Shown: positions 47,518 to 56,467, counted from the stretch's first letter. The stretch is DNA of 64,000 nt from Flintibacter sp. KGMB00164 (GCF_008727735.1 NZ_CP044227.1:1-64000), one strand, 5' to 3'. Numbers and translations: made by a program. The notes: generated by a model not told the origin, from the letters alone.

Positions 47518-48462
47518 ATGCCCCCTAAAATCTTAGTGATCGTCGGCCCCACAGCCTCGGGCAAGACCCGCATGGCGGTGGAGCTGGCCCAGCGCCACAA
47601 CGGCGAGGTGATCTCCGCCGACTCCATGCAGATCTACCGCACCATGGACATCGGCACCGCCAAGCCCACCAAAGAGGAGATGGGGGGCATCCCCCACCAC
47701 ATGATCGACGTGGCCGACCCGGAGGAGGACTTCTCCGTGGCCCGGTACGTGGAGATGGCCGCCCGGTGTGTGGACGACGTGCTGGCGCGGGGCAAACTGC
47801 CCATCGTGGCCGGCGGAACAGGGCTGTACATTGACTCCCTGCTGTCCGGACGCACCTTTGCCCCCTTCTCCCCCGACAGCGCCCTGCGGGGCGAGCTGGA
47901 GCGGGAACTGGCGGAAAAGGGCGGGCAGGCCATGCTGGAATCGCTCTCCCAGGTAGACCCGGAGGCGGCACAGCGCCTCCACCCCAACGACCACAAGCGC
48001 ATTGTCCGCGCCCTGGAGGTCTACCGCTCCACCGGCAAGACCATCACCCAGCACAACCGGGAGACCCAGGCCATTCCACCCCGGTATAACGCCCTGACCA
48101 TTGGCCTGGCCTTCCAGGACCGGCAGGCCATGTGGCGGCGCATTGACCAGCGGGTAGACGAGATGGTGGCGGCGGGCCTGGAGGATGAGGTGCGGCGGCT
48201 GCTCACCAGCGGCATCTCCCCAAAATGCACCGCTATGCAGGCCATCGGCTACAAGGAGTTTACCCAGGCCCTGTCCGGGGAGATGACCTGGCAGGAGGCC
48301 GCCGACGTGGTAAAGCTGCGCTCCCGCCAGTATGCCAAGCGGCAGCTCACCTGGTTTGGCCGCAACCCCAACACCCGCTGGGTGCGGTGGGACGATCCCC
48401 CGGAATTTGAGCAGGGGCGGCGGGCTTCGACAGAATATATGGAAGAATTTGGTATATCATAG
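47518..48462 (+). CDS. miaA: tRNA dimethylallyltransferase
   Basis: Transfers the dimethylallyl group to A37 of tRNAs reading UNN codons, the substrate for MiaB; 314 residues. P-loop [14 protein letters not shown] near residue 8, [20 protein letters not shown] near 34, and [11 protein letters not shown] near 100. The C-terminal [15 protein letters not shown] is also typical. Start ATG 47518 with GAGGTG upstream. hfq begins 46 bases downstream, a conserved pairing. Confidence 0.97.
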   Translation: MPPKILVIVGPTASGKTRMAVELAQRHNGEVISADSMQIYRTMDIGTAKPTKEEMGGIPHHMIDVADPEEDFSVARYVEMAARCVDDVLARGKLPIVAGGTGLYIDSLLSGRTFAPFSPDSALRGELERELAEKGGQAMLESLSQVDPEAAQRLHPNDHKRIVRALEVYRSTGKTITQHNRETQAIPPRYNALTIGLAFQDRQAMWRRIDQRVDEMVAAGLEDEVRRLLTSGISPKCTAMQAIGYKEFTQALSGEMTWQEAADVVKLRSRQYAKRQLTWFGRNPNTRWVRWDDPPEFEQGRRASTEYMEEFGIS

Positions 48463-48508
48463 GGGCACTCAGGCCGGGACTCCGGCCATAGAAAAAGGAG
48501 TGCTACAT

Positions 48509-48739
48509 ATGCAGAAAACAAATAATCTTCAGGAGATCTTTCTCACCCAGGTCCGCCGGGAGCGCCGGAATGTCACGGTTTTTTTGATGAATGGCTATCA
48601 GATGCGGGGCTATGTCACCGGGTTTGATGCCTTTACGGTAGTCTTGAGCAGCGACGGCAAACAAATGGTAATTTACAAGCATGCCATTTCCACCATTGTA
48701 CCTGAGCGGCCCATTCCCCTTACCTCTCCGGAGAGCTGA
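48509..48739 (+). CDS. hfq: RNA chaperone Hfq
   Basis: Sm-like RNA chaperone that forms a hexamer and supports small-RNA pairing; 76 residues. Sm1 region: [20 protein letters not shown]. Sm2: [10 protein letters not shown], near residues 57-66, with the KHA core. ATG 48509 is fixed by AAAAAGGAG nine bases upstream; the longer open frame overlaps miaA and is spurious. In the miaA-hfq operon. Confidence 0.97.
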   Translation: MQKTNNLQEIFLTQVRRERRNVTVFLMNGYQMRGYVTGFDAFTVVLSSDGKQMVIYKHAISTIVPERPIPLTSPES

Positions 48740-48793
48740 TCCCCTCCGGAGATCGATCCAGCCCCCTGCCAGCGGGCAGAAAGAGAGAACGCT

Positions 48794-50062
48794 ATGAAAC
48801 AAGGACGACCCCTTATCACCTTTGTCATCGCCCTGTTTGCCGGGGCGCTGGTCCTGTATTTTCTGATCAGCTTGTGGAAAACCTTTCAGGACCCCTTTAC
48901 CACCACCTATACGTACAGCTATACCCTGAACGACAGCATCCAGACCGAGGGCCTCATCATTCGGGATGAGCAGGTGCTCTCCGGCAGCGGCGGCATTGTG
49001 GATGTGACCCGGGGCGAGGGCGAAAAGGTGGGCGTCAACCAGACGGTGGCTCTCATCTACCGGGACGACCAGGCCCGCCAGAGCCAGGAGCAGCAGGAGG
49101 CCCTGCGCCTGGAGATCACCCAGCTGCAGTATGCCCTTGGCCAGGGAGAGGATGTAAGCTCCGCGGCCAAGCTCAACGACGACATTTTAAACGCCATGGT
49201 GTCGCTGCGGACGGCCAGCGCCCAGCAGGACTTCAGCGACCTGGAGGACCAGGTGCTGGAGGTCAAGGGCAAGGTGCTGCGCCGGGAGTACACTTACAGC
49301 GACGAGCTAAGCGCCGAATCTCTCACCACCCGGCTTCAGGAGCTGGAGACCCAGTACCAGACCCTGCGCAATCAAAGCTACTCCGCCATCACTCAGGTCA
49401 CCGCGCCCACGTCGGGCACCTTCTCCACCCTGGTGGACGGGTATGAGGGGCTCATCAATTCGGAGAGCGCCGGGAACCTTACCCCCCAGGCCCTGCAGGA
49501 CCTGCTGAATCAGAACCCCGCCGGCGACAGTGCCGCCGTGGGCAAGCTCATCTCCTCCGACAAGTGGTACTTTGCCGCCGTGGTCACCCAGGAGGAGGGG
49601 GAGCGGCTGGAACAGGCCGGGACGCTCACCCTCCGCTTTGCCGGAGATTTTACCCAGGATATCTCCATGAAGGTGGAGAAGGTGAACCAGGACGGCCAGG
49701 GCCAGGCGGTGGTCCTTCTCTCCAGCGACCGCTATCTGGAGCAGACCACCCTGCTGCGCCGGGAGACGGCGGAGCTCATCTTCAACAGCCGAACCGGCCT
49801 GCGGGTGCCCAAGAGCGCTCTGCGTATGGTCACCACTACCTCCACTGACGAGGAGACCGGTGAGACCACCGAGACCGACACCCTGGGGGTCTATGTGGTC
49901 ACTGCCGGACGGGCGGAGTTTAAGCCTGTGACCATCCTCACCGAGGGGGACGATTTCTATGTGGTCCAGTCGGTGCGGGAGGACAAAAAAGCTCTGCGGG
50001 CGGGAGACGAGGTCATCGTCCAGGCCACAGGACTGTACGACGGACAGCTGCTGCTGTATTGA
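48794..50062 (+). CDS. HlyD/RND-type membrane-fusion-like protein, head of the division cluster
   Basis: 422 residues: one N-terminal membrane anchor (residues 7-30), a barrel-sandwich hybrid half near 60-85, a coiled-coil-like helix rich in Gln/Glu near 95-190, the second half near 195-210 (TQVTAPTSGTFSTLV), and a C-terminal beta domain. This is the layout of adaptor proteins, yet no transporter gene is near. It stands 54 bases upstream of yggS-sepF-divIVA, a place where such a protein is often found in Clostridia. Function unknown. Confidence 0.85.
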   Translation: MKQGRPLITFVIALFAGALVLYFLISLWKTFQDPFTTTYTYSYTLNDSIQTEGLIIRDEQVLSGSGGIVDVTRGEGEKVGVNQTVALIYRDDQARQSQEQQEALRLEITQLQYALGQGEDVSSAAKLNDDILNAMVSLRTASAQQDFSDLEDQVLEVKGKVLRREYTYSDELSAESLTTRLQELETQYQTLRNQSYSAITQVTAPTSGTFSTLVDGYEGLINSESAGNLTPQALQDLLNQNPAGDSAAVGKLISSDKWYFAAVVTQEEGERLEQAGTLTLRFAGDFTQDISMKVEKVNQDGQGQAVVLLSSDRYLEQTTLLRRETAELIFNSRTGLRVPKSALRMVTTTSTDEETGETTETDTLGVYVVTAGRAEFKPVTILTEGDDFYVVQSVREDKKALRAGDEVIVQATGLYDGQLLLY

Positions 50063-50116
50063 TGGAAACAGCCCGCCCCATGGGGGCGGAAGGACAAAAG
50101 AAAGAAGGAAACAAAG

Positions 50117-50824
50117 ATGTCCATTCAGGAGCATGTGAACGCAGTACGGGAAAAGATGGCGGCGGCGGCCAAGGCCGCCGGACGGGACCCCGGGGAGATC
50201 ACCCTGTGCGCTGCCACTAAGGTGCAGACCGACGACACCATCCGGGAGGCCATTGCCGCGGGAATTACGGTATGCGGCGAGAACCGGGTGCAGGAGCTCA
50301 CCGCCCACCTGGAGGCCAACGCCTATGAGGGTGCCCAGGTGCACTTTATCGGCCATCTGCAGACCAACAAGGTGAACAAGGTGGTGGGCAAGGTGGACCT
50401 CATTCACTCAGTGGACTCGGAGCGGCTGCTGCGGGCCATTGACCGCCAGGCGGACAAGCTGGGGCTGGTGCAGGACGTGCTGCTGGAGGTAAATGTTGCC
50501 GGGGAGCTGAGCAAAGGGGGCTGTTCCCCCGACGAGGCCTGGGAACTGGCCCAGCTGGCTCAGTCCTTGGAGCATGTGCGTTTGCGGGGTCTGATGGCCA
50601 TTCCCCCTATCGCCCAGAAGCCCGGAGACAATACCCCTTATTTTTCCATTATGAAGAAGCTTTATGTTGACATAAAGGAAAAAATAGCCCATAATCAAGA
50701 TGATATGGATTGCCTGTCCATGGGGATGAGCGGCGATTATGAGGACGCCATTGCCCAGGGCGCCACGCTGGTGCGGGTGGGTACGGCCCTGTTTGGGCCT
50801 CGGCCCCCCATGGCAAAACAATAA
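50117..50824 (+). CDS. PLP homeostasis protein (YggS/YlmE family)
   Basis: 235 residues, a single alanine-racemase-like barrel without the second domain. The PLP lysine is in CAATKVQTDDTI near residue 36, and family features include GENRVQEL, HFIGHLQTNKVNKVV and SMGMSGDYEDAIAQGATLVRVG. YggS-family proteins bind PLP and buffer its supply; a racemase activity has not been shown. Located directly upstream of sepF, as in Bacillus ylmE-ylmF. Start ATG 50117 with GAAGGAAA upstream. Confidence 0.95.
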   Translation: MSIQEHVNAVREKMAAAAKAAGRDPGEITLCAATKVQTDDTIREAIAAGITVCGENRVQELTAHLEANAYEGAQVHFIGHLQTNKVNKVVGKVDLIHSVDSERLLRAIDRQADKLGLVQDVLLEVNVAGELSKGGCSPDEAWELAQLAQSLEHVRLRGLMAIPPIAQKPGDNTPYFSIMKKLYVDIKEKIAHNQDDMDCLSMGMSGDYEDAIAQGATLVRVGTALFGPRPPMAKQ

Positions 50825-50861
50825 CGCAGAGATATATTCCAGAGAAAAGAGGGTTACTACC

Positions 50862-51335
50862 ATGGGATTTTTAGACGAGTTCAAGCGCCTGGCCCACCCC
50901 TATGAGGATGAGGAAGAGGACGAGTTTGACGAAGATTTTGATGCGTCTCCCCGTCCCGTGGAGCGCCGGGAGCGTCCCGCCCGCAGCGAGCAGAGCTATG
51001 CGCCCATCGACGAGCTGGAAGCCCGCCGCAGCAACAAGGTGGTCAACATCCGGGCGGCCACGCAGCTGCAGGTGGTGCTGGTAAAGCCCGAGCGCTTTGA
51101 GAATGCCAGTGAGATCGCCGACCACCTGCGGGAGAAGCGCACGGTGGTGCTCAACCTGGAGTCCACCAACAAGGAGATCGCCCGCCGTCTGCTGGACTTC
51201 TTGTCCGGCGTGGCCTACGCCAACGAGGGCAAGATCAAGAAGGTGGCTATCAGCACTTACATCATCACGCCCTACAACGTGGATATCCTGGGCGATCTGA
51301 TTGACGAATTGGAGAACAACGGGCTGTATTTCTAA
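50862..51335 (+). CDS. sepF: Cell division protein SepF
   Basis: 157 residues. The N-terminal amphipathic helix MGFLDEFKRLAHPYEDEEED binds membrane, and the C-terminal DUF552 core includes VVLNLESTNKEIARRLLDFL and ends LENNGLYF. SepF tethers FtsZ rings to the membrane in Firmicutes. The start ATG 50862 gives the expected helix; a longer frame overlaps yggS. ylmG and ylmH, often next to sepF, are absent here. Confidence 0.96.
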   Translation: MGFLDEFKRLAHPYEDEEEDEFDEDFDASPRPVERRERPARSEQSYAPIDELEARRSNKVVNIRAATQLQVVLVKPERFENASEIADHLREKRTVVLNLESTNKEIARRLLDFLSGVAYANEGKIKKVAISTYIITPYNVDILGDLIDELENNGLYF

Positions 51336-51391
51336 ATAGCCTTGCCCTGCCCGGTTGCGGGCACAACAGATAAGATTTTGGGGGGATTACT

Positions 51392-52111
51392 ATGCTGACT
51401 CCGCAGGAGGTTTCTGAGCGCGCCTTTCCCAAGGCGTCCTTTGGCGGATACAATATGGCCCAGGTGGACGAGTTCCTGGACGTACTGACCGAGGATTACA
51501 GCGCCCTTTACAGCGAAAACGCGGTGCTGAAGAGCAAAATGAAGGTGCTGGTGGAAAAGGTAGAGGAGTACCGTTCCACGGAAGAAGCCATGCGAAAGGC
51601 GCTGATGACCGCCCAGCGGATGGCGGACGAGCTGGTGAAGGAAGCCCAGGACCAGCGGGACCAGATGCTGCAGCAGGCCCAGGCTGAGGCCCAGCAGCAG
51701 GTGGAGTCCATCCGCAAGGAGGTGGAGGCGGAGCAGTATCGTCTCTCCTGCGCCAAGCAGGAGACCGCCGCCTATGTGCAGAAGGTGAAGGCCCTGCATC
51801 AGCAGGCCCAGACCTATCTGGACCAGCTGGACCAGATCACGCCCCAGCAGCCTCAGGCGGAGCAGCCCGCCCAGACCGATGCGGTAGACCAGGCGGTCTC
51901 CGACATTGACGACAGCGTGCAGCGTCTGGTGGCCAAGGCCATGGCCGAGGCCAAGGAGGAGAACGAGAAGGCCCGCCAGGGCCAAGACCTGTCCGACACC
52001 GCCGAGTTCCCCGCCCAGGGGAGCAAGGAGCCGGAGCACGACGACATGGAGCAGACCACCCGCATCGACTTCGGGGAGTTGCAGTTCGGCCGGGACTACG
52101 AGATTAAATAA
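51392..52111 (+). CDS. divIVA: DivIVA-domain protein
   Basis: 239 residues. The N-terminal membrane-curvature domain is recognisable as MLTPQEVSERAFPKASFGGY followed by VDEFLDVL. After it comes a long coiled coil rich in Gln, Glu and Ala up to about residue 150 and a charged tail ending with LQFGRDYEIK. It probably marks poles or septa. It ends the yggS-sepF-divIVA run and is followed by a strong terminator. Confidence 0.93.
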   Translation: MLTPQEVSERAFPKASFGGYNMAQVDEFLDVLTEDYSALYSENAVLKSKMKVLVEKVEEYRSTEEAMRKALMTAQRMADELVKEAQDQRDQMLQQAQAEAQQQVESIRKEVEAEQYRLSCAKQETAAYVQKVKALHQQAQTYLDQLDQITPQQPQAEQPAQTDAVDQAVSDIDDSVQRLVAKAMAEAKEENEKARQGQDLSDTAEFPAQGSKEPEHDDMEQTTRIDFGELQFGRDYEIK

Positions 52112-52115
52112 GATA

Positions 52116-52153
52116 AAATATCCCCCGGAATTTAAGATTCCGGGGGATATTTA
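52116..52153 (+). terminator. Terminator after divIVA
   Basis: Arms AAATATCCCCCGGAAT and ATTCCGGGGGATATTT around TTAAG, five bases after the divIVA stop. Confidence 0.9.
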
Positions 52154-52177
52154 TTGCCATTTATTCTACGCATAAAA

Positions 52178-52354
52178 AATGGGAGCGACCTGAGCAGTCA
52201 CTCCCCAAAAATCTCTTTTACGGGCGCAGAAGGGAAACGAAGTTTCCCATAAAGTTCTTTGCCAAGCTTTCTTTCAAGAAAGCGGCGGGGGCGGAGGCGA
52301 AACGAAGTTTTGCAAAAAGCTTTTTTGCCTACTTTTTTCTCGAAAAAAGTAGGT
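52178..52354 (-). repeat. Family B repeat, copy B10 (double unit, after rluD)
   Basis: On the minus strand: palindrome CCTACTTTTTTCGAG-type (contains the rluD stop), hairpin GCAAAAC-ttc-GTTTCGC, palindrome CTTTCTTGAAAGAAAG, hairpin GGGAAAC-ttc-GTTTCCC, CGCCCGTAAA, then a terminal hairpin of the GGGGAGTGAC / GTCGCTCCC type followed by ATTTTTT. Confidence 0.8.
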
Positions 52355-53234
52355 TGACAAACCATTCAGGCAGGGGGCACTCCAGTTCCACCGGTTGTCC
52401 GGTGGTGGGGTGGATAAAGCGCAGCCGCCGGGCGTGGAGGCACTGGCCTGCCAGGCCTGGCACCGGCTTTTTTGACCCATACATCGTATCGCCCAGCAGG
52501 GGATGGCCCAGATAGGCCATGTGGACGCGGATCTGGTGGGTGCGGCCGGTCTCCAGACGGCACTCCAAGTGGGTGCAGCCGGAATAACGTCCCAGCACCT
52601 TCCAGTGGGTCACCGCCGGACGGCCCTTGGGGTCCACCGCCATCTTTTTCCGGTCCACCGGGTGGCGGCCGATGGGGGCGTTCACCGTGCCGCTGTCCTC
52701 TTTGAAGCCGCCCACCGCGACCGCCTCGTACACCCGGGCCAGGGTGTGGTCCTGAAGCTGGGCGGCCAGAGCCAGATGGGCGCGGTCGTTTTTGGCCGCG
52801 ATAATAAGGCCGGAGGTGTCCCGGTCAATGCGGTGGACAATGCCCGGGCGCAGCTCCCCGTTGATGCCCGACAGGGAGTCCCCGCAGTGGTAGAGCAGGG
52901 CGTTGACCAGGGTGCCGTCGGGGTGTCCGGGAGCGGGATGGACCACCAGCCCCACCGGCTTGTTCACCACGATCACGTCGTCATCCTCGTATACCACGTC
53001 CAGAGGGATATTCTGAGGCACGATCTCCACCGGCTGAGGGTCGGGGAGCAGCACCTCCACCACCATGCCGGGGGTGGTCTTGGCGTTCTTTTTCAGAGGC
53101 TTTCCACTGCTGGTCACCGCCCCCTGTTCCAGCAGGCGCTGGGCGGCGGAGCGGGTCAGGTCCTCTACCTGGCTGGCCACAAAGGCGTCCAGCCGCTCGC
53201 CCCCCTCCTGGGCGGTCAGAATGAGGGGGGTCAC
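52329..53234 (-). CDS. rluD: RluA-family pseudouridine synthase (RluD)
   Basis: Isomerises uridine in rRNA; 301 residues. An S4-like N-terminal domain (RLDAFVASQVEDLTRSAAQR) precedes the catalytic core with HRIDRDTSGLIIAAK, whose Asp is the nucleophile, and GRTHQIRVHM. I start at GTG 53234, whose GTGA overlaps the lspA stop (four-base overlap), rather than an upstream ATG. The C-terminal LLFSRKK and TAG come from the family B palindrome. Confidence 0.92.
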   Translation of the reverse strand: MTPLILTAQEGGERLDAFVASQVEDLTRSAAQRLLEQGAVTSSGKPLKKNAKTTPGMVVEVLLPDPQPVEIVPQNIPLDVVYEDDDVIVVNKPVGLVVHPAPGHPDGTLVNALLYHCGDSLSGINGELRPGIVHRIDRDTSGLIIAAKNDRAHLALAAQLQDHTLARVYEAVAVGGFKEDSGTVNAPIGRHPVDRKKMAVDPKGRPAVTHWKVLGRYSGCTHLECRLETGRTHQIRVHMAYLGHPLLGDTMYGSKKPVPGLAGQCLHARRLRFIHPTTGQPVELECPLPEWFVNLLFSRKK

Positions 53235-53707
53235 AGGTTGTTCTCCCGGGACTTGGGTCCCTCCAGCTTGTCCCACAGCAGCAGGTAGTACAGGGCGGCC
53301 CCGATGCCGCCCACTACCACGCAGATGTCGGCCACATTAAAGACGGCAAAGTTCATAAACAGCACATTGAACATGTCCACCACGTAGCCCTGCAGCGCCC
53401 GGTCGATGAGGTTGCCCACGGCTCCTGCCAGCAGCAGAGCCAGACACACCCGGCCCAGAGGATGGCGGAAGAACTTTTTCACCAGAGCCACCGCCAAAAC
53501 CACCGACATCACCAGGGAGATCAGGGTCAAAATCCAGGTGTGCTCGTTGAACAGGGAGAAGGCGGCGCCGGTGTTCTGCACGTAGGTCAGGTCCAGAATG
53601 TAGGGCAGAAAGGGCACGTGGTGCCCCAGGGGGATATTTTGAACCACCAGATATTTTACCAGCTGGTCCAGGGCCACCAGAGCGGCCACAAGCAGGGCGT
53701 ACAGCAT
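53231..53707 (-). CDS. lspA: Lipoprotein signal peptidase II
   Basis: Removes signal peptides of lipoproteins at the membrane; 158 residues with four hydrophobic segments. The catalytic Asp pair is in GNLIDRALQGYVVDM near residue 100 and FNVADICVVVG near 122. The QNTGAAFSLF segment is typical. The start at 53707 has AAGGAG seven bases upstream. rluD follows with a four-base overlap, the standard lspA-rluD pair. Confidence 0.95.
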   Translation of the reverse strand: MLYALLVAALVALDQLVKYLVVQNIPLGHHVPFLPYILDLTYVQNTGAAFSLFNEHTWILTLISLVMSVVLAVALVKKFFRHPLGRVCLALLLAGAVGNLIDRALQGYVVDMFNVLFMNFAVFNVADICVVVGGIGAALYYLLLWDKLEGPKSRENNL

Positions 53708-53879
53708 AAGAAAACTCCTTGAAAGGCGACATAATACAAGTAAGATGGACTCTATTTTATCATGTTCTCTGCCCGGGTACAACGGGGAATTTCCAGACAG
53801 GATGTAGATTTTTACCTTTCACCATACAGCGCCAGGTGGTAAAATAGAAAAAGCAAGAAAACGAAGGAGGGGAACGGTC

Positions 53880-54572
53880 ATGGAGATCCAGGGCCTGCAA
53901 AAAATGACCCTGCTGGACTACCCCGGCAAGGTGGCCTGTACGGTTTTTCTGGGAGGGTGTGACTTTCGCTGTCCCTTCTGTCACAACGGGGAGCTGGTCC
54001 TCTCCCCTGCCCCGGCGGAGATGAACCAGGAGGAGCTGCTGGCCTTTTTGAAAAAGCGCCAGGGTCTGCTGGACGGGGTGTGCATCACCGGCGGAGAGCC
54101 GCTGCTGCGGCCTGACCTACCCCAGCTGCTGGATGCGGTGAAGGCCATGGGCTACCCGGTGAAGCTGGATACCAACGGCAGCCACCCCCGGGCTCTGGTG
54201 GACCTGGTGGAGCGCAAGCTGGTGGACTATGTGGCGATGGACGTGAAAAACAGCCCGGAGCGCTACCCGGAGACGGTGGGCGTGCCGGGTCTGGACGTGG
54301 GTCCCATCCGGGAGAGCGTGGGCTTTTTGCTGGAGGGCCTGGTGGACTATGAGTTTCGCACCACGGTGGTGCGGGAGCTGCACGACGAAGACAGTTTTCG
54401 CGCCATTGGTCCCTGGCTTTCCGGGGCGAAGCGATACTTTTTGCAGTCCTTTGTAGACCGGGACACGGTGATTCAGGAGGGGCTGCACCCCTGGGACCGG
54501 GATCATCTGCAAGGATTTGCTGAACTGGTGCGGCCCTGGGTGCCTTCCGTGGAGCTGCGGGGCGTAGATTAA
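53880..54572 (+). CDS. Radical-SAM activase (anaerobic RNR-activating type)
   Basis: 230 residues. The cluster motif CDFRCPFC near residues 30-37 follows FLGGCDF, a CxxxCxxC pattern. The N-terminal MEIQGLQKMTLLDYPGKVACT is typical for the NrdG-like or pyruvate-formate-lyase activating type named anaerobic ribonucleotide reductase activating protein. No reductase gene lies in the window, so the partner is unknown. The 53708-53879 gap upstream contains no strong feature. It is followed by a bidirectional terminator. Confidence 0.85.
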   Translation: MEIQGLQKMTLLDYPGKVACTVFLGGCDFRCPFCHNGELVLSPAPAEMNQEELLAFLKKRQGLLDGVCITGGEPLLRPDLPQLLDAVKAMGYPVKLDTNGSHPRALVDLVERKLVDYVAMDVKNSPERYPETVGVPGLDVGPIRESVGFLLEGLVDYEFRTTVVRELHDEDSFRAIGPWLSGAKRYFLQSFVDRDTVIQEGLHPWDRDHLQGFAELVRPWVPSVELRGVD

Positions 54573-54573
54573 G

Positions 54574-54618
54574 AAAAACAGGCGGTGATTTTCCATTGGA
54601 AAATCACCGCCTGTTTTT
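54574..54618. terminator. Bidirectional terminator between activase and cmk-like gene
   Basis: Arms AAACAGGCGGTGATTTTCC / GGAAAATCACCGCCTGTTT around ATT, with A and T runs on the outside. Confidence 0.9.
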
Positions 54619-54626
54619 AATTCGGC

Positions 54627-55247
54627 TTATTCTGTGGTGTCCGGGCAGTTTTCCGCCAGATCCAGAATGATGTCCACACACTTGTCGATCCCCAGCACGC
54701 TGGAGTCCAGACACACGTGGTAGTTTTGAGACATGCCCCACTCCCGGTCGGTGTAGTGCTTGTAGTTGATGCGGCGGCGGGCGTCCTTGTCCTGCAGACG
54801 CTTCTCCGGGGCTACCTCCGACTCGCCGTACAGCCGCACGATGCGGTGGGCGCGGAAGTCCATGCTGGCGTGGATAAAGGTGTGCAGACAGTCGGTGCGG
54901 TCCTTCAGAATGTAGTCGGCGCAACGGCCCACGATGACACAGGGACCCTTGTCTGCCAGGTCCCGAATGACGTTGTGCTGGATGGTCCACAAAAAGTCGG
55001 CGGCGGTCATGCCGCCCATGACACCGGGGACGCCCCGGCCCAAAAAGGAGAACGCAAAGTGGGTCTTGCCGGGGGCAAACTCCCCCTGCTCCTCAATGTA
55101 CTTGGGGTCAAAGCCGCTCTCCAGAGCCACCTGTTTGACCAGTTCCTTGTCGTAGTAAGGGATGCCAAGGCGCTGGGCCACCGTCTTGCCGATGGTGCGT
55201 CCGCCGCTGCCAAACTCCCGACTGACGGTGATGATACTTTTCTTCAT
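54627..55247 (-). CDS. Cytidylate kinase-like protein
   Basis: 206 residues of the cytidylate-kinase-like (AAK) family common in Clostridia. The N-terminus IITVSREFGSGGRTIGKTVA has a Gly-rich nucleotide site. IVGRCADYILKDRTD and HASMDFRAHRIVRLYG follow. It is not the standard Cmk next to rpsA. The preferred nucleotide is unknown. Its start faces queT across a 458-bp gap containing a structured element. Confidence 0.9.
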   Translation of the reverse strand: MKKSIITVSREFGSGGRTIGKTVAQRLGIPYYDKELVKQVALESGFDPKYIEEQGEFAPGKTHFAFSFLGRGVPGVMGGMTAADFLWTIQHNVIRDLADKGPCVIVGRCADYILKDRTDCLHTFIHASMDFRAHRIVRLYGESEVAPEKRLQDKDARRRINYKHYTDREWGMSQNYHVCLDSSVLGIDKCVDIILDLAENCPDTTE

Positions 55248-55410
55248 AACCGATTAACCTCCTTCGCCGGGCGGGAGACCGCCAACGATTTGACTATATT
55301 ATACAACATCCAAACTGATTTTGCATGTGTTTTTGCAGCGGCAGTCAAGAGAAAAAGCGGGTGGACAAAGGGCCTGAGGTGTGATAAGATACCGGCGACG
55401 AGTTTGTATC

Positions 55411-55600
55411 TGTCTCGTCCAAGCCCGAAGCGCGGAGGACAGGCCCATAGGGGAGCTTGGAGCGGAGCGAAGGGCGCAAACCAAGACCGGCATGTGCCGG
55501 GCTGTTTGTGCCCTGAGACGAAGTGAAAGCGACCCGGCCATGGGCCCAGTCCGCAGCGTGACACCACGAAGCGCGGAGAACAGGCCCATAGGGGAGGGCC
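55411..55600 (+). other. Structured element with a 30-bp direct repeat upstream of queT
   Basis: A 30-bp segment at 55426-55455 recurs at 55567-55596 with one mismatch (core CGCGGAG.ACAGGCCCATAG). A strong hairpin lies between: AGGGCGCAAAC (55471-55481) pairs with GTTTGTGCCCT (55504-55514), one G-U pair, and encloses CCGGCA / TGCCGG. A smaller stem CCAAGC / GCTTGG lies at 55419-55460. It has no coding pattern. I could not match it to a preQ1 riboswitch by consensus. The rest of the gap to 55705 holds a further GGGGC / GCCCC hairpin near 55658-55672. Confidence 0.6.
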
Positions 55601-55705
55601 GTGTATCCAATTCGCAGCGTGATCACGCCATGCCTTGTTTCGGGTTCGTTCGGGGGGCAAGAAAATGCCCCGCCGTTCTCTAAATAATAAAATGGAGGTT
55701 TTTTT

Positions 55706-56254
55706 ATGCGCAAATTTACCACCCGAGACCTGTCTCTGGCCGCCATCATCGCGGCGGTGTACGCGGTTCTCACCCTGATCCTGCCTATCCCCGCCTTTAC
55801 CGGCATCCAGGTGCGCCTGTCCGAGGCCCTCACCGTGCTGCCCTTCCTGTTTCCTGCCACCACGCCGGGACTGGTCGTGGGCTGCTTTATTGCCAACCTG
55901 TTTTCCCCCTATTCCCTGGACGTGATCTTCGGTACCGCCGCTACCCTGATTGCCTGCATTCTGACCCGGCACATGCCTAACCGGTATCTGGCTCCCCTGC
56001 CCCCGGTTCTGTGCAACGCGGTCATCGTGGGCGCGGAGTGCGCCTGGTATCAGGTGGGAGGCTTTGGTCCCGCCTTCTGGCCCGCCTACGCCTTCAACGC
56101 CTTTACCGTGGGCTTTGGGGAACTGCTGGCCTGCTATATCCTGGGCAGCGTGCTGCTGGCCGCCCTGCCTCGGGTGTCCTTCTTCCGGGCGATGATCCCT
56201 CAGAAGCGCCTGGAGCGTCTGGGATTTGACCGTACGGCTCACTCGCTTTCTTGA
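55706..56254 (+). CDS. queT: QueT-type queuosine precursor transporter
   Basis: 182 residues, ECF S-component with about five to six membrane segments. The family start MRKFTTRDLSLAAIIAAVYA and the conserved VRLSEALTVLPFLFP are both present, as is the later YAFNAFTVGFGELLACYILG. QueT brings queuosine precursors into the cell with a shared energising module not in this window. ATG 55706 has ATGGAGG at a fitting distance. The stop TGA lies inside the family B palindrome. Confidence 0.92.
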   Translation: MRKFTTRDLSLAAIIAAVYAVLTLILPIPAFTGIQVRLSEALTVLPFLFPATTPGLVVGCFIANLFSPYSLDVIFGTAATLIACILTRHMPNRYLAPLPPVLCNAVIVGAECAWYQVGGFGPAFWPAYAFNAFTVGFGELLACYILGSVLLAALPRVSFFRAMIPQKRLERLGFDRTAHSLS

Positions 56255-56360
56255 AAGAAAGCTTGGCAAAGAACTTTGCGGGAAACTTCGTTTCCCTTCT
56301 GCGCCCGTAAGGAAGATTTTTTGTGGGAGTGACGTTCTGCGTCGCTCCCGCTTTTTTCTT
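56244..56360 (+). repeat. Family B repeat, copy B11 (contains queT stop; full three-hairpin form)
   Basis: CGCTTTCTTGAAAGAAAGC carries the queT stop. Then come CAAAGAACTTTG, hairpin GGGAAAC-ttc-GTTTCCC, GCGCCCGTAAG, and finally GTGGGAGTGACG / CGTCGCTCCCGC followed by TTTTTTC, a good intrinsic terminator. This copy shows the complete module. Confidence 0.85.
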
Positions 56361-56467
56361 GCCCAAAAAGCAACATCTGTCCCTTGCGTTTTGTTCATAA
56401 AAGAAACATAATTTATTCACACTTAAAATTTGATTTTCTTGGGAAATGGACTAAGATAAAGTAAATT

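Noticed and set aside
55640-55705. preQ1 riboswitch before queT
   Set aside because: The GGGGC/GCCCC hairpin is there, but I could not match the preQ1 loop or tail consensus, so I left it as an unassigned leader.
55345-55896. Minus-strand open frames over the queT leader
   Set aside because: The repeated SPMGLxSALR pattern only reflects the 30-bp direct repeat; no start site or domain.
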